Positions 53,112 to 63,058 of a stretch of DNA of 64,000 bases are shown piece by piece. This stretch comes from Andreprevotia sp. IGB-42 (GTDB lineage: Bacteria > Pseudomonadota > Gammaproteobacteria > Burkholderiales > Chitinibacteraceae), in assembly GCF_009848685.1 (NCBI RefSeq), contig NZ_WXTX01000003.1:372001-436000 (forward strand), read 5' to 3'. The notes below the pieces were generated by a model. The model was given only the letters and a program-made list of their open reading frames with translations, was not told the DNA's origin and ran no database searches. The position numbers and the translations under genes are program-made. How positions within the stretch are numbered: the stretch's first letter is position 1; each line of letters starts with the position of its first letter.

Positions 53112-56100
53112 TCAGGATGCCCGTACGCCGACCTCCACCATGTGTTCGCCGTGATCATCCTGCAACTGCACTGCAGTATCCTGCTGCGGTACCCCGTCCA
53201 CACTGAGCGTCGTCGATGCGCTTGCGCTGGCATCACCGCTTTGCGTTTGCGTCACGGTGATGTGGTAAACCGTATTCCGGTAGCGATAATGCAGCTTGAA
53301 CCAAGGCCAGTCTGCTGGCAGGCGTGGCGCCAGATGCAGCGTTTCTCCCTGCAGTTTCAAGCCCAGCAGTGATTCGACGATCAGCCGGTACATCCAGCCG
53401 GCAGAGCCGGTATACCAGCTCCAGCCACCACGCCCGGTGTGCGGAGCAACGCCGTATACATCGGCAGCCACCACATAGGGTTCGACCTTGTAGCGCGCTG
53501 CAGCCGCTGGCGACAGTGCATGGTTCACCGGGTTGATCATCGCCAGCAGTGCCCATGCGCGTTCGTTCTCGCCCAGCTCTGCAAACGCCATGGCAGCCCA
53601 TACCGCGCCATGCGTGTACTGCCCACCGTTCTCGCGTACACCCGGCACATAGCCACGGATATAACCGGGGTTCAGGCTGGATTGATTGAATGGCGGATCC
53701 AGCAACTGGACCAATGCATCGTCCTTGCGCACCAGGCGCTCGTCCACCGCCTGCATGGCGCGCCTCGCCCGTGTGGGGTCGCCCGCACCGGACAGCACCG
53801 ACCAGCTTTGCGAGATCGAATCGATCTGGCATTCGGCATTGCCGGCAGAGCCAAGCGGCGTGCCATCGTCAAAATAGGCACGCCGGTACCATGCGCCATC
53901 CCAGCCATTGCGTTCGATGTTCTGGCGCAATTGCTCGGCCTGCCGGGTACATTCGTCGGCAAAGGCCTGATCGCCACGCGTTTGCGCAACGCCGGCAAAC
54001 TGGCGCAATACTTCGCACAGGAAGAAACCCAGCCAGATGCTCTCGCCCTTGCCACCCATGCCCACCAGGTTCATGCCGTCGTTCCAGTCGCCGGAGCCGA
54101 TCAGCGGCAAGCCACGCTCGCCAAAGCGCAGGCCATGGCGAATGGCACGCACGCAGTGCTCGTACAGGCTGGCCGTATCGGCAGAGCGGCCCGGCATATC
54201 GTAGTAGGAGTCGTCCTCGGCATTCACCGGGCGCCCTTCCAGGAAGTGCGCGTGCTCATCCAGCACGCCAGTGTCACCGGTGCCGGTCACGTAGCGGCAT
54301 ACCGCCAGCGGCAACCACAGGTAATCATCCGAGCAATGCGTGCGCACGCCACGGCCGGCAGGCGGATGCCACCAGTGCTGCACATCGCCTTCCACGAACT
54401 GCCGGCTGGCGCTCAGCAGCAAGTGCTCGCGCACCAGCGCCGGTTTGGCGTGGATCAGCGACATCATGTCCTGCAACTGATCGCGGAAGCCGAATGCACC
54501 GCCAGACTGGTAATACCCGCTGCGCGCCCAGATGCGGCAAGCCAGCGTCTGGTAAACCAGCCAGCCGTTGGCCAGCACGTTGACCGCCACATTGGGCGTT
54601 TCCACCTTGATGGCACCCAGCGCATGGTTCCAGTGCTGCCAGACGTTTTCCAGTGCGCGCAACGCGGCGCCCTCGCCGCGGAACTGCTGTACCAGCTTGC
54701 CGGCATCGGCCGTATCGTTCCCCACCCCCAGGCGGAAAACCACTTCGCGCGTTTCGCCCTCTTCCAGTGCGAAACTGCTCTGGATCGCCCCGCACGGATC
54801 AAGCCCCGCGCCGGTTTTGCCGGAAAGATGCGTGCGTGCCAGCGCTGCGGGCTGGCGCAGCTGGCCATTGCGGCCAATGAACTCGTTGCGATCCCCGGTC
54901 AGCGTGCGGCCCGGGTCATCCACATCGAAGAAGGCCACGCGCCCGGCAAATTCGTTGCTGTACGGGTTGCGTGCAAACAGCGCACCCGTGCCCGGGTCGA
55001 TCTCGGTATTCAGGTGCATGGCGGTCTTGGCGCCCAGGTCGCCCAATACCCACTGCACATAGCCGGTGGCAGACAGCAACCGCGCCCGACCTGATTCGTT
55101 GAACAGTTTCAGCACCGAGAACTTGATGGCTGCATCCATGGCCACATACACCCACAGTTCGGAGCGGATGCCGTTCAGCGTGGTTTCAAACACGCTGTAG
55201 CCAAAGCCATGGCGCACCACGTAGGGCACATCGGCACGCGCCGGGAATGGCGCGGGCGACCACACATGGCCAGTTTCGTCATCACGCAGGTAAATGGCCT
55301 CGCCGTTACCATCGCTGACCGGGTCGTTCTGCCAGGGTGACAGCCGGAACTCATGCGCATTCTCGTGCCAGCTATATGCGCTGCCCGCCTCCGACACCAC
55401 AGTACCGAACAGCGGGTTGGCCAGCACATTAACCCAAGGTGCTGGGGTAACCTGGCCGGGCATCAGCGTCATCACGTACTCGTGGCCATCGCGGGTGAAG
55501 CCACCCAGCCCGTTGAACAGCACCAGCTCGCGCCGGGGCAGCGGCGCGGTGTTTTCGGCGCGGTAGGCGCGGGTGGGTACCAGCTTGGCCACGCGTGGCT
55601 CCGCGCGCTTGCGGTCATCCAGTTGCTCGACCAGTGTGCCGCGTTCATCGCTGATCACCGCACGGGCTACCGCCTGGAACAACGTGCGGTCTTCACCGGA
55701 TATCTGTTCGGCCAGCCGTACGAAGATGCCGCCCGGCCGGTCGATCACGCTGGCTTCGATACCGGATGCGATCAGGCCCAGAATCTGGTCCTGCAGCCGT
55801 TGCCGGTAACCGGCATGGTCTTCGTTCCAGATCACCAGATCGACCACCAGCCCGCGCAGGCGCCAGTATGCGTGCGCCTGCACCATCTGCCGTACCAGAT
55901 CGATATTGGCGGCATCGCTCACCTGCAGCAGCACGATGGGCAGATCGCCAGAGATCGCATAGCCCCACAAGCCGGACTGGCCACGGCGATTCTGGATCAG
56001 CACGCTGGCATCGGCACGCAATGTGGCATTGGCGTAGATCACCGCGCTGGCCAGGCGTGCATACAGCTGTGCATCCGCTTCGGTTGCATTGAGCTGGCGC

Positions 56101-59100
56101 AACGCCACCTGGCTATGCGTCCATGCCAGATCGAACACGCGGTCGGCCAGATGACGATCCTGGTACCTGTCGATCAGACCAAGTGCCAGTTCGCGGTTTT
56201 CCGCCATACCCGATACCACATCCAGCGTGGCGGTCTGCTCGGCCTCCAGCACGATGCGGTAGCGTATCGCCACCACCGGATCCAGCACCGAACCATCGGT
56301 ATTCGATAGCGCACCCGGCTCGTGCATGGCCAGCGGAGACGCCAGCGTGCGGTTGCGGCCGATGAAGCGGGCGCGATCCGTTTCGTAGGAAACGGTGCCG
56401 ATTTCCGCGCCGTGCACGGTCATCAGGTGCAGCAGCCATGGCGCCGCATCGCCCACCGCACGGGGCCGGCGCGTGCACAGGATGGCATGTTGCGCCTGCA
56501 GGATTTCCGTCTGCACGAACAGCTTGCTGAATGCGGGGTGCTGGGCATCGCCATCGGCCGGCGCGATGACCACTTCGCCGTACGTCGTTACATCGATTTC
56601 ACGGCGCTGGCGTGAGCGGTTGGTAATGCGGATACGCCGCAGCTCGATGTCATCCTCTGGCGACACCACGATTTCGGTATGCGTTTCCAGCGCATCGGCT
56701 GCATTGCCGCCATCCGCCTCGCCCAGTACATCGCGGCGGCGGAATTCTGCGCGGCCTTCGGAGAAAATGGCTTCGTAATGGGCGGGCTTTGCCAGCGTGG
56801 GTTGATGGCTGGTGGACCAGAACGCGCCACTGCTCACATCGCGGATATAGCAGAAGCTGCCCCAGTGATCGCTGGTGCCGTCTTCCTGCCAGCGTGTAAC
56901 CGCCAGATCCTTCCAGCGGCTGTAGCCGCCGCCGGCGTTGCTTACCATCACGTGATAGCGGCCGTTGGACAGCAATTGCACCTCGGGCTGCGCGGTATCG
57001 GGCGTGGTGAACAGCCGCATCGGCGGTTCTGCCGCCAGCGAGATCGAACGCACATCAAAGCGCTGCGCGGTATGCGCGAACAGGCCGGTGGCCTTGGGAA
57101 TGCGCTCCTGCAACAGCAGCATGGCGGCCTGGAACAACCGGTCCGATGCAAAACGCTGCTGCATGGGTTTATCCAGCAACAGATAATCGAGCGCCAGCAG
57201 GCTCATGCCCTGGTGATGAACCATGAACGAGCGCACCACCGCGTGCGATTGCCCGCGCCGCTGGCGTGTGGCCGTGTAGTCGATGGCTTCGAAGAACCCA
57301 TACTTGCCGACAAAGCCCCGGTCTGCCATGCGCTGCAGGTTCTGGCAGGCTGCTTCCGGCGCCACCATCAATGCCATTACCGTGGCGTACGGTGCAATCA
57401 CCAGGTCTTCTGCCAAGCCGCGCTTGAGCCCCAGCCCCGGCACGCCGAACGCCCGATACTGGTAATCCAGGCTGACATCCACGGTGTTGTAGCCTGATTC
57501 GGATATCCCCCACGGCACGCCACGCTGGCGGCCATATTCGATCTGCCGCGCCACCGCCGCCTTGCAGGTCTGGTCCAGCAGCGTGTTGTCGTAGCCGGGC
57601 ATCACCAGCAGCGGCATCAGGTACTCGAACATCGAGCCACTCCACGACAGCAATACCGGGTCGCCCCCGGTACCCGTGAGCAGGCGGCCCAGCGCAAACC
57701 AGCTTTCCTGCGGCAAATGTCCCTGCGCAATGGCCACGAAGCAGCCCAGCCGTGCCTCGGAAGCCAGCAAGTCGTAATAGCTGGCATCCGCACGGTGATC
57801 GCTGACGTTGTAGCCGATGGTGAGCAGGTGGCGCGTCTTGTCGTACAGGAAGTCGTAATCCATACGCGCCATCTCGCCGGCCTGCGCAGCCAACTGCGCA
57901 ATGCAGGCAATGCGCGTGTCTGCGCGCTGGCTGGCCAGTTGCACGTTTTGCTGCAGTGCTGCCAGCCACGCCTGTTCCGCGCTCGCCGGGTGGGCGCCAA
58001 GCAATGCATCGATCTCCGCAGCTGATGTGCCCACCAATTGGGAAAGTTGATACAGCGTGGGAATGGCATTGAGTCCGCCAAACCCTGCCAGTGCCTGCGT
58101 GAGCGTATCCGGCGCAGCCGGTTGCAACAGCCACGGCGCCAGCCAGGCCAGCTCCGCCACGGCATCGTGGCACTGGCGGGCCAGCGCCTGCGCCCATTCA
58201 TGTACTTCCGCCGTTTTTGCCGCTTGCAGCGCCGCCTGTTCGTGATTGGCATTCTGGCTGCCGGCAGGCAAGGTGGCCGGTGCTGTTGCAGCGACTTTTT
58301 CAGCCAGTGCATCCGCGCAGCTGGCCAACCGCTGCAGATGGCTGAAGGCCGCCTGCAAAGTCACGGGCTGGGTGCTGAAGCTGCAGTCCTGCTCGTTCCA
58401 GAACATCGCCATGGCCGCAGCGGCACTGGCATCTGCGGTATCGAGCAGGATCTGGAAAGGGTCGCTCAGGCCGGCATACAGTTGCGGTGGCAGGATGCTG
58501 TCATCCAACAGCGCCAGCAGGCCGGGCCGCAGTGTCAGCAGGTGGCCGGCAAGATTGCCGCTATCCACGGTGGAGATATACAGCGGTGCCAATGCCTGCA
58601 GCGTTTGCGTGTCGTACCAGTTGTAGAAATGCCCGCGATGCCGCTCCAGGCTGGCCATGGTGCGCAGGGTATTGGCAGTGCGCTCCAGCAGCGGCCCGCT
58701 CAGCACGTAGCCAAAATCGTAGGCAGACAGGTTGGCCAGCAGCGCCAGGCCCATATTGGTGGGCGAGGTGCGATGCGCCACCGCGGCCACGCGGTATTCC
58801 TGGTAATTATCCGGCGGCAGCCAGTGATCGTCCGGCCCCACGAAGTGATCGAAAAATGCCCAGGTACGGCGCGACAGCATGCGCAGGAAGCGTGTCTGCA
58901 CGGCCGTCAAGGCCGCCTGGCGCTGTGCCAGCGGGCGGCTGATCCACCAAGCAAGCACCGGGGCCAGCAACCACAACAGCAGTATCGGTACGGCAATCAG
59001 CAAGGTGCCCGGGCTGGTCGCAACCAGATACAGCGCAATTGCCAATGCCAGTGCCGGTGCAACCCACATCTGCCGAAGCGTGGCAACGAAGTCACCACGG

Positions 59101-62051
59101 CCGGCTGGCTGCGCCGAATCGGCGGAGGTCTGCCATTCCAGCAGGTGCCGGTGCGATACCAGCATGCGCCACACCGTGCGGCCGATTGCATCCAGGCTGT
59201 AGTACGCCTCGTACGGCAAGCAGGCAAATTCGTAGCCGAGCTGTGCAGTGCGACGCACCGCCGCTTGCGCGCTGGCGGATACATGTTGCACCAGCAAGGC
59301 CTCGGCCGGCTTGCGCAGGAAGTCCAGCAGCATCGCGCACAGCGAAGGCAGCAAGACGATAGCCAGCACCGCTGCTGTCCACAGGCCGGCGGGCGCGAGC
59401 ACGGTCCAGCCCAGCACCAGCATCAGCATCAGTGCGGCAGGCACCAGGCTGCGGCGCAGGTTGTCGAACAGCTTCCATTGCGACAGCGCAGACAGCGGGT
59501 TGCGCTGCCTGCGGGCGCCATCCGCGGGAACGCCGCGCAACAGCCAGCCTGCCAGTTGCCAATCCCCGCGTATCCAGCGGTGACGGCGGCTGACATCGCT
59601 GCCATAGCGGGGCGGATAATCTTCGTACAGCTGTACATCGCTGAGCAGGCCGGCCCGGGCATAACAGCCTTCCAGCAAATCGTGGCTCAGGATGCGGTTT
59701 TCCGGGAAGCGCTCGCCCACCGCAAACTCGAATGCGTCCACATCGTAGATGCCCTTGCCGATGAACGAGCCCTCGGCAAACACATCCTGGTATACATCGG
59801 ATACCGCGCGCGTATACGGGTCTATGCCCACATCGCCGCTGTACATGCGCGCATAGCGCGAGCGGTGCGTGCCTTGCAGCGTGGCGGCCACGCGCGGCTG
59901 CAGGATGCCGTAGCCATCCACCACGCTTTGCGTGGCGACATCGTATTGGGGGCGGTTCAGCGGGTGCGCCATGGCGGCGACCATCTGGCGGGCAGCATCC
60001 AGCGGCAGCGCGGTATCGGTATCGAGCGTGATCACATATTTCACGCTGCGCAGCGGCGCGATATTGCCCACGATCACCGCAAACCGCTTGCTGCCTTCTG
60101 CTACGCCACTGGCGCGCAGCAGCGCGTTCAGGTCGGCCAGCTTGCCGCGTTTGCGCTCGTACCCCATCCACTGGTTCGCTTGCGCGTTCCAGCTGCGGGC
60201 ACGGTGAAACAGGAAGAAGATCTGCGCGGCCACATCTGGCGTGCTTGCATACTTGGCATTGAGTTCGTTGATGCGTAGCTGTGCCAGCGTGACCAGTGCT
60301 TCGTCACCCGGCATGGTCTGCTGCGGCGCATCGCGCAAATCGGTAAGCAGGCCGAAGTGCAGGTTGTCATCACGATTGGCGAGGAAACGCACTTCCAGCG
60401 CTTCGATCAGATCCTCGATGCTGGCCGCGCCGGTCAGCATGGTGGGAATCACCACCAGCGTGCGGGCGCTGGCCGGTATGCCCTCCGAGTAATCCATCCT
60501 GGGCAAAGCGGTGGGGGCCACCAGCAAGGTCACCAGCCAGTTCACCAGTGCGGCGGCGAGCTGGCTGATTGCCAGCAGGCTGAGCGCTGCCAGCGGCAGC
60601 CACCACCACAAGGCCATGTGATCCGCTTCGGGTACCGGCAACCACACCGGCCACCAGTGTGGCAGCGCTGCAAACCGTGTCGGCAGCAGCAGCAGCGCCG
60701 TCAGCAACAAGGTGACGGCAGTGATGGTGCCCAGATACAGCGCCAGCGGCCACTGCCTGGCCTTGCGGCGCAGGCGGCCGCCAAAGGAGAGCCGTGCGCC
60801 TGCGGCCTGCTCCAGCGCAGGCAAACCCTTGCCAGCCAGGTAATACCCTACGTGCGCGGTGCGATCAGGTTGCGTGCCGCCCTGCTGTGCAGTCGCGCCA
60901 GCGCGGGCCATGGCCAGTGCAGCATTGGCCACTTCCCCTTCGCTGAAGTTGCCGCGTTTGGCAATGGCCTCGGTAGCGTGGCGGTAACGATCGCGGGTGG
61001 CAAAGGCCATATCCGGGTAAACGCCTGCCGGATCGGCGCGCAGCGTTTGCTCCACGATGCTGAGCGATTCGACGAAATCACGCCAGTCCATCGCACCGAG
61101 TACGCGCAGGCTGCCGATGCTGTTGCTGATCGACACCTGGTCTGCCGCCTGTTGCTGGTTTTCCAGCTGCACCAGTTGTTCGATGGTCAGGCCCGATTCG
61201 GACAACCGCTGGGCAATCCACGTCAGCGGCAACGCCAGTGCCGGGCCACGCCCCTGCAGGCGCCGGGCCAGCTCGGCCACGAAGGCGCTGACCATGGGCG
61301 GGTTGGAGCGCGCCATATCGGCAATCACCAGGATCAGATCCCGCGGGTTCTGCTCGGCGGTTTCCGTCATCTGGTCTGCCCAGGTATCGGCCAGATTGCG
61401 CTCATCCCACCCTGCGGCAATGCGCACGCCCACCCGGCGCAGGTTTTCGATCACCGCCAGCCGCAGCATGATGGGAATCGCCCACAGCTCCCCCAGCTTG
61501 AGCGGCGTCACGCTCTGGTAGGCGGCCACGAAGCGGCTGAGGCTGTCCGCATCCACGCGCCCGTCGCCATGCGAGATCACCTGCAGCGCAATGTCGTATA
61601 CACGCGGCCGGCCGGCGGATGGGCCTTGCAGCAAACGCGGCAACTCGCGGCTGTAACCCTTGGGCAGGTGGCGCTTGGTGGTGCGGATCTGATCTTCGAT
61701 CAGGTAAAAGTTATCCAGCAACCATGCGCCACCGGGCGATACGCGCCGCTTGGCGGTCACCGCCTCGGTCAACAGCTTGCATACGCTGATCAGCGCGGTT
61801 TCATTGGCGGCCAGCCGTGCCAGCAACTGATCGGGCGCATGCCCGCGCGCCAGCGCATGGGTGGCGGCCAGCGCCTTGCCATGCAGTGCCATCTGCTCGG
61901 CACTGAAAAGCGCAGCGCGCAACGGCGGCTCTTCACCCTTGGTGGAGATGCGTGACCATTCACTGCTGCGCAGCGACGGGATCCAGTTGCGAAGCTGTTC
62001 GACAAGCGTGGCGTATGCGTTCAAGGTTTTCCTTGCTGGTTGCAGATGCAT
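53112..62051 (-). CDS. Cyclic beta-1,2-glucan synthetase (NdvB/ChvB type)
   Basis: A 2979-residue inner-membrane enzyme that makes cyclic beta-1,2-glucan from UDP-glucose. Module order: an N-terminal region (1-430), membrane segments near 437-460 and 479-512, a GT84 domain with DxD in VITLDTDTALP (about 670) and RHRWIRGDW (about 820), more membrane segments (about 865-910 and 995-1035), a glycoamylase-like domain (about 1390-1750), and two GH94 regions ending with the phosphorylase core GSGDWNDGMN (about 2650). Slightly longer than the alphaproteobacterial enzymes (about 2830-2870). These glucans serve osmoregulation and host interaction. The ATG has no ribosome-binding site and lies in a perfect hairpin. 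Confidence 0.95.
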   Translation of the reverse strand: MHLQPARKTLNAYATLVEQLRNWIPSLRSSEWSRISTKGEEPPLRAALFSAEQMALHGKALAATHALARGHAPDQLLARLAANETALISVCKLLTEAVTAKRRVSPGGAWLLDNFYLIEDQIRTTKRHLPKGYSRELPRLLQGPSAGRPRVYDIALQVISHGDGRVDADSLSRFVAAYQSVTPLKLGELWAIPIMLRLAVIENLRRVGVRIAAGWDERNLADTWADQMTETAEQNPRDLILVIADMARSNPPMVSAFVAELARRLQGRGPALALPLTWIAQRLSESGLTIEQLVQLENQQQAADQVSISNSIGSLRVLGAMDWRDFVESLSIVEQTLRADPAGVYPDMAFATRDRYRHATEAIAKRGNFSEGEVANAALAMARAGATAQQGGTQPDRTAHVGYYLAGKGLPALEQAAGARLSFGGRLRRKARQWPLALYLGTITAVTLLLTALLLLPTRFAALPHWWPVWLPVPEADHMALWWWLPLAALSLLAISQLAAALVNWLVTLLVAPTALPRMDYSEGIPASARTLVVIPTMLTGAASIEDLIEALEVRFLANRDDNLHFGLLTDLRDAPQQTMPGDEALVTLAQLRINELNAKYASTPDVAAQIFFLFHRARSWNAQANQWMGYERKRGKLADLNALLRASGVAEGSKRFAVIVGNIAPLRSVKYVITLDTDTALPLDAARQMVAAMAHPLNRPQYDVATQSVVDGYGILQPRVAATLQGTHRSRYARMYSGDVGIDPYTRAVSDVYQDVFAEGSFIGKGIYDVDAFEFAVGERFPENRILSHDLLEGCYARAGLLSDVQLYEDYPPRYGSDVSRRHRWIRGDWQLAGWLLRGVPADGARRQRNPLSALSQWKLFDNLRRSLVPAALMLMLVLGWTVLAPAGLWTAAVLAIVLLPSLCAMLLDFLRKPAEALLVQHVSASAQAAVRRTAQLGYEFACLPYEAYYSLDAIGRTVWRMLVSHRHLLEWQTSADSAQPAGRGDFVATLRQMWVAPALALAIALYLVATSPGTLLIAVPILLLWLLAPVLAWWISRPLAQRQAALTAVQTRFLRMLSRRTWAFFDHFVGPDDHWLPPDNYQEYRVAAVAHRTSPTNMGLALLANLSAYDFGYVLSGPLLERTANTLRTMASLERHRGHFYNWYDTQTLQALAPLYISTVDSGNLAGHLLTLRPGLLALLDDSILPPQLYAGLSDPFQILLDTADASAAAAMAMFWNEQDCSFSTQPVTLQAAFSHLQRLASCADALAEKVAATAPATLPAGSQNANHEQAALQAAKTAEVHEWAQALARQCHDAVAELAWLAPWLLQPAAPDTLTQALAGFGGLNAIPTLYQLSQLVGTSAAEIDALLGAHPASAEQAWLAALQQNVQLASQRADTRIACIAQLAAQAGEMARMDYDFLYDKTRHLLTIGYNVSDHRADASYYDLLASEARLGCFVAIAQGHLPQESWFALGRLLTGTGGDPVLLSWSGSMFEYLMPLLVMPGYDNTLLDQTCKAAVARQIEYGRQRGVPWGISESGYNTVDVSLDYQYRAFGVPGLGLKRGLAEDLVIAPYATVMALMVAPEAACQNLQRMADRGFVGKYGFFEAIDYTATRQRRGQSHAVVRSFMVHHQGMSLLALDYLLLDKPMQQRFASDRLFQAAMLLLQERIPKATGLFAHTAQRFDVRSISLAAEPPMRLFTTPDTAQPEVQLLSNGRYHVMVSNAGGGYSRWKDLAVTRWQEDGTSDHWGSFCYIRDVSSGAFWSTSHQPTLAKPAHYEAIFSEGRAEFRRRDVLGEADGGNAADALETHTEIVVSPEDDIELRRIRITNRSRQRREIDVTTYGEVVIAPADGDAQHPAFSKLFVQTEILQAQHAILCTRRPRAVGDAAPWLLHLMTVHGAEIGTVSYETDRARFIGRNRTLASPLAMHEPGALSNTDGSVLDPVVAIRYRIVLEAEQTATLDVVSGMAENRELALGLIDRYQDRHLADRVFDLAWTHSQVALRQLNATEADAQLYARLASAVIYANATLRADASVLIQNRRGQSGLWGYAISGDLPIVLLQVSDAANIDLVRQMVQAHAYWRLRGLVVDLVIWNEDHAGYRQRLQDQILGLIASGIEASVIDRPGGIFVRLAEQISGEDRTLFQAVARAVISDERGTLVEQLDDRKRAEPRVAKLVPTRAYRAENTAPLPRRELVLFNGLGGFTRDGHEYVMTLMPGQVTPAPWVNVLANPLFGTVVSEAGSAYSWHENAHEFRLSPWQNDPVSDGNGEAIYLRDDETGHVWSPAPFPARADVPYVVRHGFGYSVFETTLNGIRSELWVYVAMDAAIKFSVLKLFNESGRARLLSATGYVQWVLGDLGAKTAMHLNTEIDPGTGALFARNPYSNEFAGRVAFFDVDDPGRTLTGDRNEFIGRNGQLRQPAALARTHLSGKTGAGLDPCGAIQSSFALEEGETREVVFRLGVGNDTADAGKLVQQFRGEGAALRALENVWQHWNHALGAIKVETPNVAVNVLANGWLVYQTLACRIWARSGYYQSGGAFGFRDQLQDMMSLIHAKPALVREHLLLSASRQFVEGDVQHWWHPPAGRGVRTHCSDDYLWLPLAVCRYVTGTGDTGVLDEHAHFLEGRPVNAEDDSYYDMPGRSADTASLYEHCVRAIRHGLRFGERGLPLIGSGDWNDGMNLVGMGGKGESIWLGFFLCEVLRQFAGVAQTRGDQAFADECTRQAEQLRQNIERNGWDGAWYRRAYFDDGTPLGSAGNAECQIDSISQSWSVLSGAGDPTRARRAMQAVDERLVRKDDALVQLLDPPFNQSSLNPGYIRGYVPGVRENGGQYTHGAVWAAMAFAELGENERAWALLAMINPVNHALSPAAAARYKVEPYVVAADVYGVAPHTGRGGWSWYTGSAGWMYRLIVESLLGLKLQGETLHLAPRLPADWPWFKLHYRYRNTVYHITVTQTQSGDASASASTTLSVDGVPQQDTAVQLQDDHGEHMVEVGVRAS

Positions 62052-62060
62052 GGCATCTGC
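62042..62060 (-). promoter_or_regulatory. Perfect hairpin enclosing the synthetase start codon
   Basis: GCAGATGC and GCATCTGC pair perfectly around three bases; the ATG (62051-62049) straddles the loop and the first base of the 3' arm. In the mRNA this stem would hide the start and may limit initiation. Confidence 0.5.
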
Positions 62061-62193
62061 GGTGGTGACATGGTTCAGGCGGGGGCGGCAGCGCCCGGGC
62101 GGGCAAACGCGTTGCGCTGCAGGCGGGCGCCGCGTGAGAACAGCTGGATCGGACGATCAGCCGGTGAAGCTAACGTGAACAGCAGCGGGGGTC

Positions 62194-62209
62194 TGTGCGC
62201 TGACGTACA
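62194..62209. promoter_or_regulatory. Island dyad, site 5, upstream of the glucan synthetase
   Basis: TGTGCGCTGACGTACA (6-4-6 dyad with one mismatch). It also shares the flank TGACGTACATAG with site 3, although the two are 11.7 kb apart. Centred 150 bases before the synthetase ATG. Confidence 0.6.
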
Positions 62210-62334
62210 TAGCGCCGGGGGCGGGCAAACAGGGTGAAGGTCTGTATCGCCATTCGCGCAATGATCGGGTCTTGCCAAGCATGCCTGGCCTGCATGCCTC
62301 TGCCGGCCAGGCAGCGCCGTCAGGCGCAACACTG

Positions 62335-62357
62335 AAAAACGCAGCCATGTGGCTGCG
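62335..62357 (-). terminator. Terminator of the GST gene
   Basis: On the minus strand CGCAGCCA-CA-TGGCTGCG is followed by TTTTT. It lies 48 bases after the GST stop codon. Confidence 0.87.
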
Positions 62358-62404
62358 CTTTGTGCAACGCCGTCGCTGCCGCAGGGATGACGGCCAGATT
62401 GTGT

Positions 62405-63058
62405 TTACCTCACCACCATCTTCAACGCATCCTGCGGCGTACTGGATTGCTGCGGTGGCAGCAGGATGCCGCGCTGGCATGCGGGCCGTGCCGCCATGCG
62501 CTCCATCCACGCCTGCAGGTGCTCGAGCCCATCCACCGCGATGCCGCTCCAATCGTGGATGCGCACCCAAGGCCAGGTGGCGATGTCGGCAATGCTGTAT
62601 TCGTCGGCCAGGTATTCCCGCCCGGCCAGGCGGCTGTTCAGCACTTCGAACAGGCGGCGGCCTTCTTTCTGGTAGCGATCGATTGCCAGCGGAATCTTCT
62701 CCGGCAGGTAGCGGTAGAACACATTGGCCTGCCCCATCATCGGGCCGATGCCGCCCATCTGGAACATCAGCCATTGCAATGCCTGCGAGCGGCGCTTGGC
62801 ATCCACGGGCAACAGCTGGCCGGTTTTCTCCGCCAGGTAGATCAGGATGGCGCCCGATTCGAATACTGCAAAATCTTCATTGCCGTGATCGATGATCGCC
62901 GGGATGCGGCCATTGGGGTTGATGGCGAGGAATGCCGGCTGCTTCTGTTCCAGCGCGGACAGGTTGAGCGGGATCAGCGTGTATGGCAAACCCAGTTCTT
63001 CCAGCGCGATGGCCACCTTGTGGCCATTGGGGGTGGCGGCGGTGTAGAAATCGATCAT
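62405..63058 (-). CDS. Glutathione S-transferase (YfcG/Nu-class-like)
   Basis: 217 residues with a thioredoxin-like N-terminal domain (1-85, [39 protein letters not shown]) and a helical C-terminal domain. The NGHKV and NPNGRIPAI motifs are those of YfcG/YghU-type enzymes, which bind GSH or GSSG and act as disulfide reductases without a catalytic cysteine. Its ATG overlaps the DUF1993 stop (ATGA), so both come from one transcript. Confidence 0.92.
   Translation of the reverse strand: MIDFYTAATPNGHKVAIALEELGLPYTLIPLNLSALEQKQPAFLAINPNGRIPAIIDHGNEDFAVFESGAILIYLAEKTGQLLPVDAKRRSQALQWLMFQMGGIGPMMGQANVFYRYLPEKIPLAIDRYQKEGRRLFEVLNSRLAGREYLADEYSIADIATWPWVRIHDWSGIAVDGLEHLQAWMERMAARPACQRGILLPPQQSSTPQDALKMVVR

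Larger units (their letters stand above)
62052..62404. other. 353-base interval upstream of the synthetase gene
   Basis: Holds the start-codon hairpin, island dyad site 5 (62194-62209) and the terminator of the GST gene (62335-62357). GC-rich runs such as GCGGGGGCGGGC flank the dyad. No coding sequence with a ribosome-binding site was found. Confidence 0.6.

Noticed and set aside
58038-60278. A 746-codon plus-strand frame inside the glucan synthetase gene
   Set aside because: Antisense shadow of conserved GT84 and glycoamylase-like coding sequence, with no ribosome-binding site or recognisable motif.
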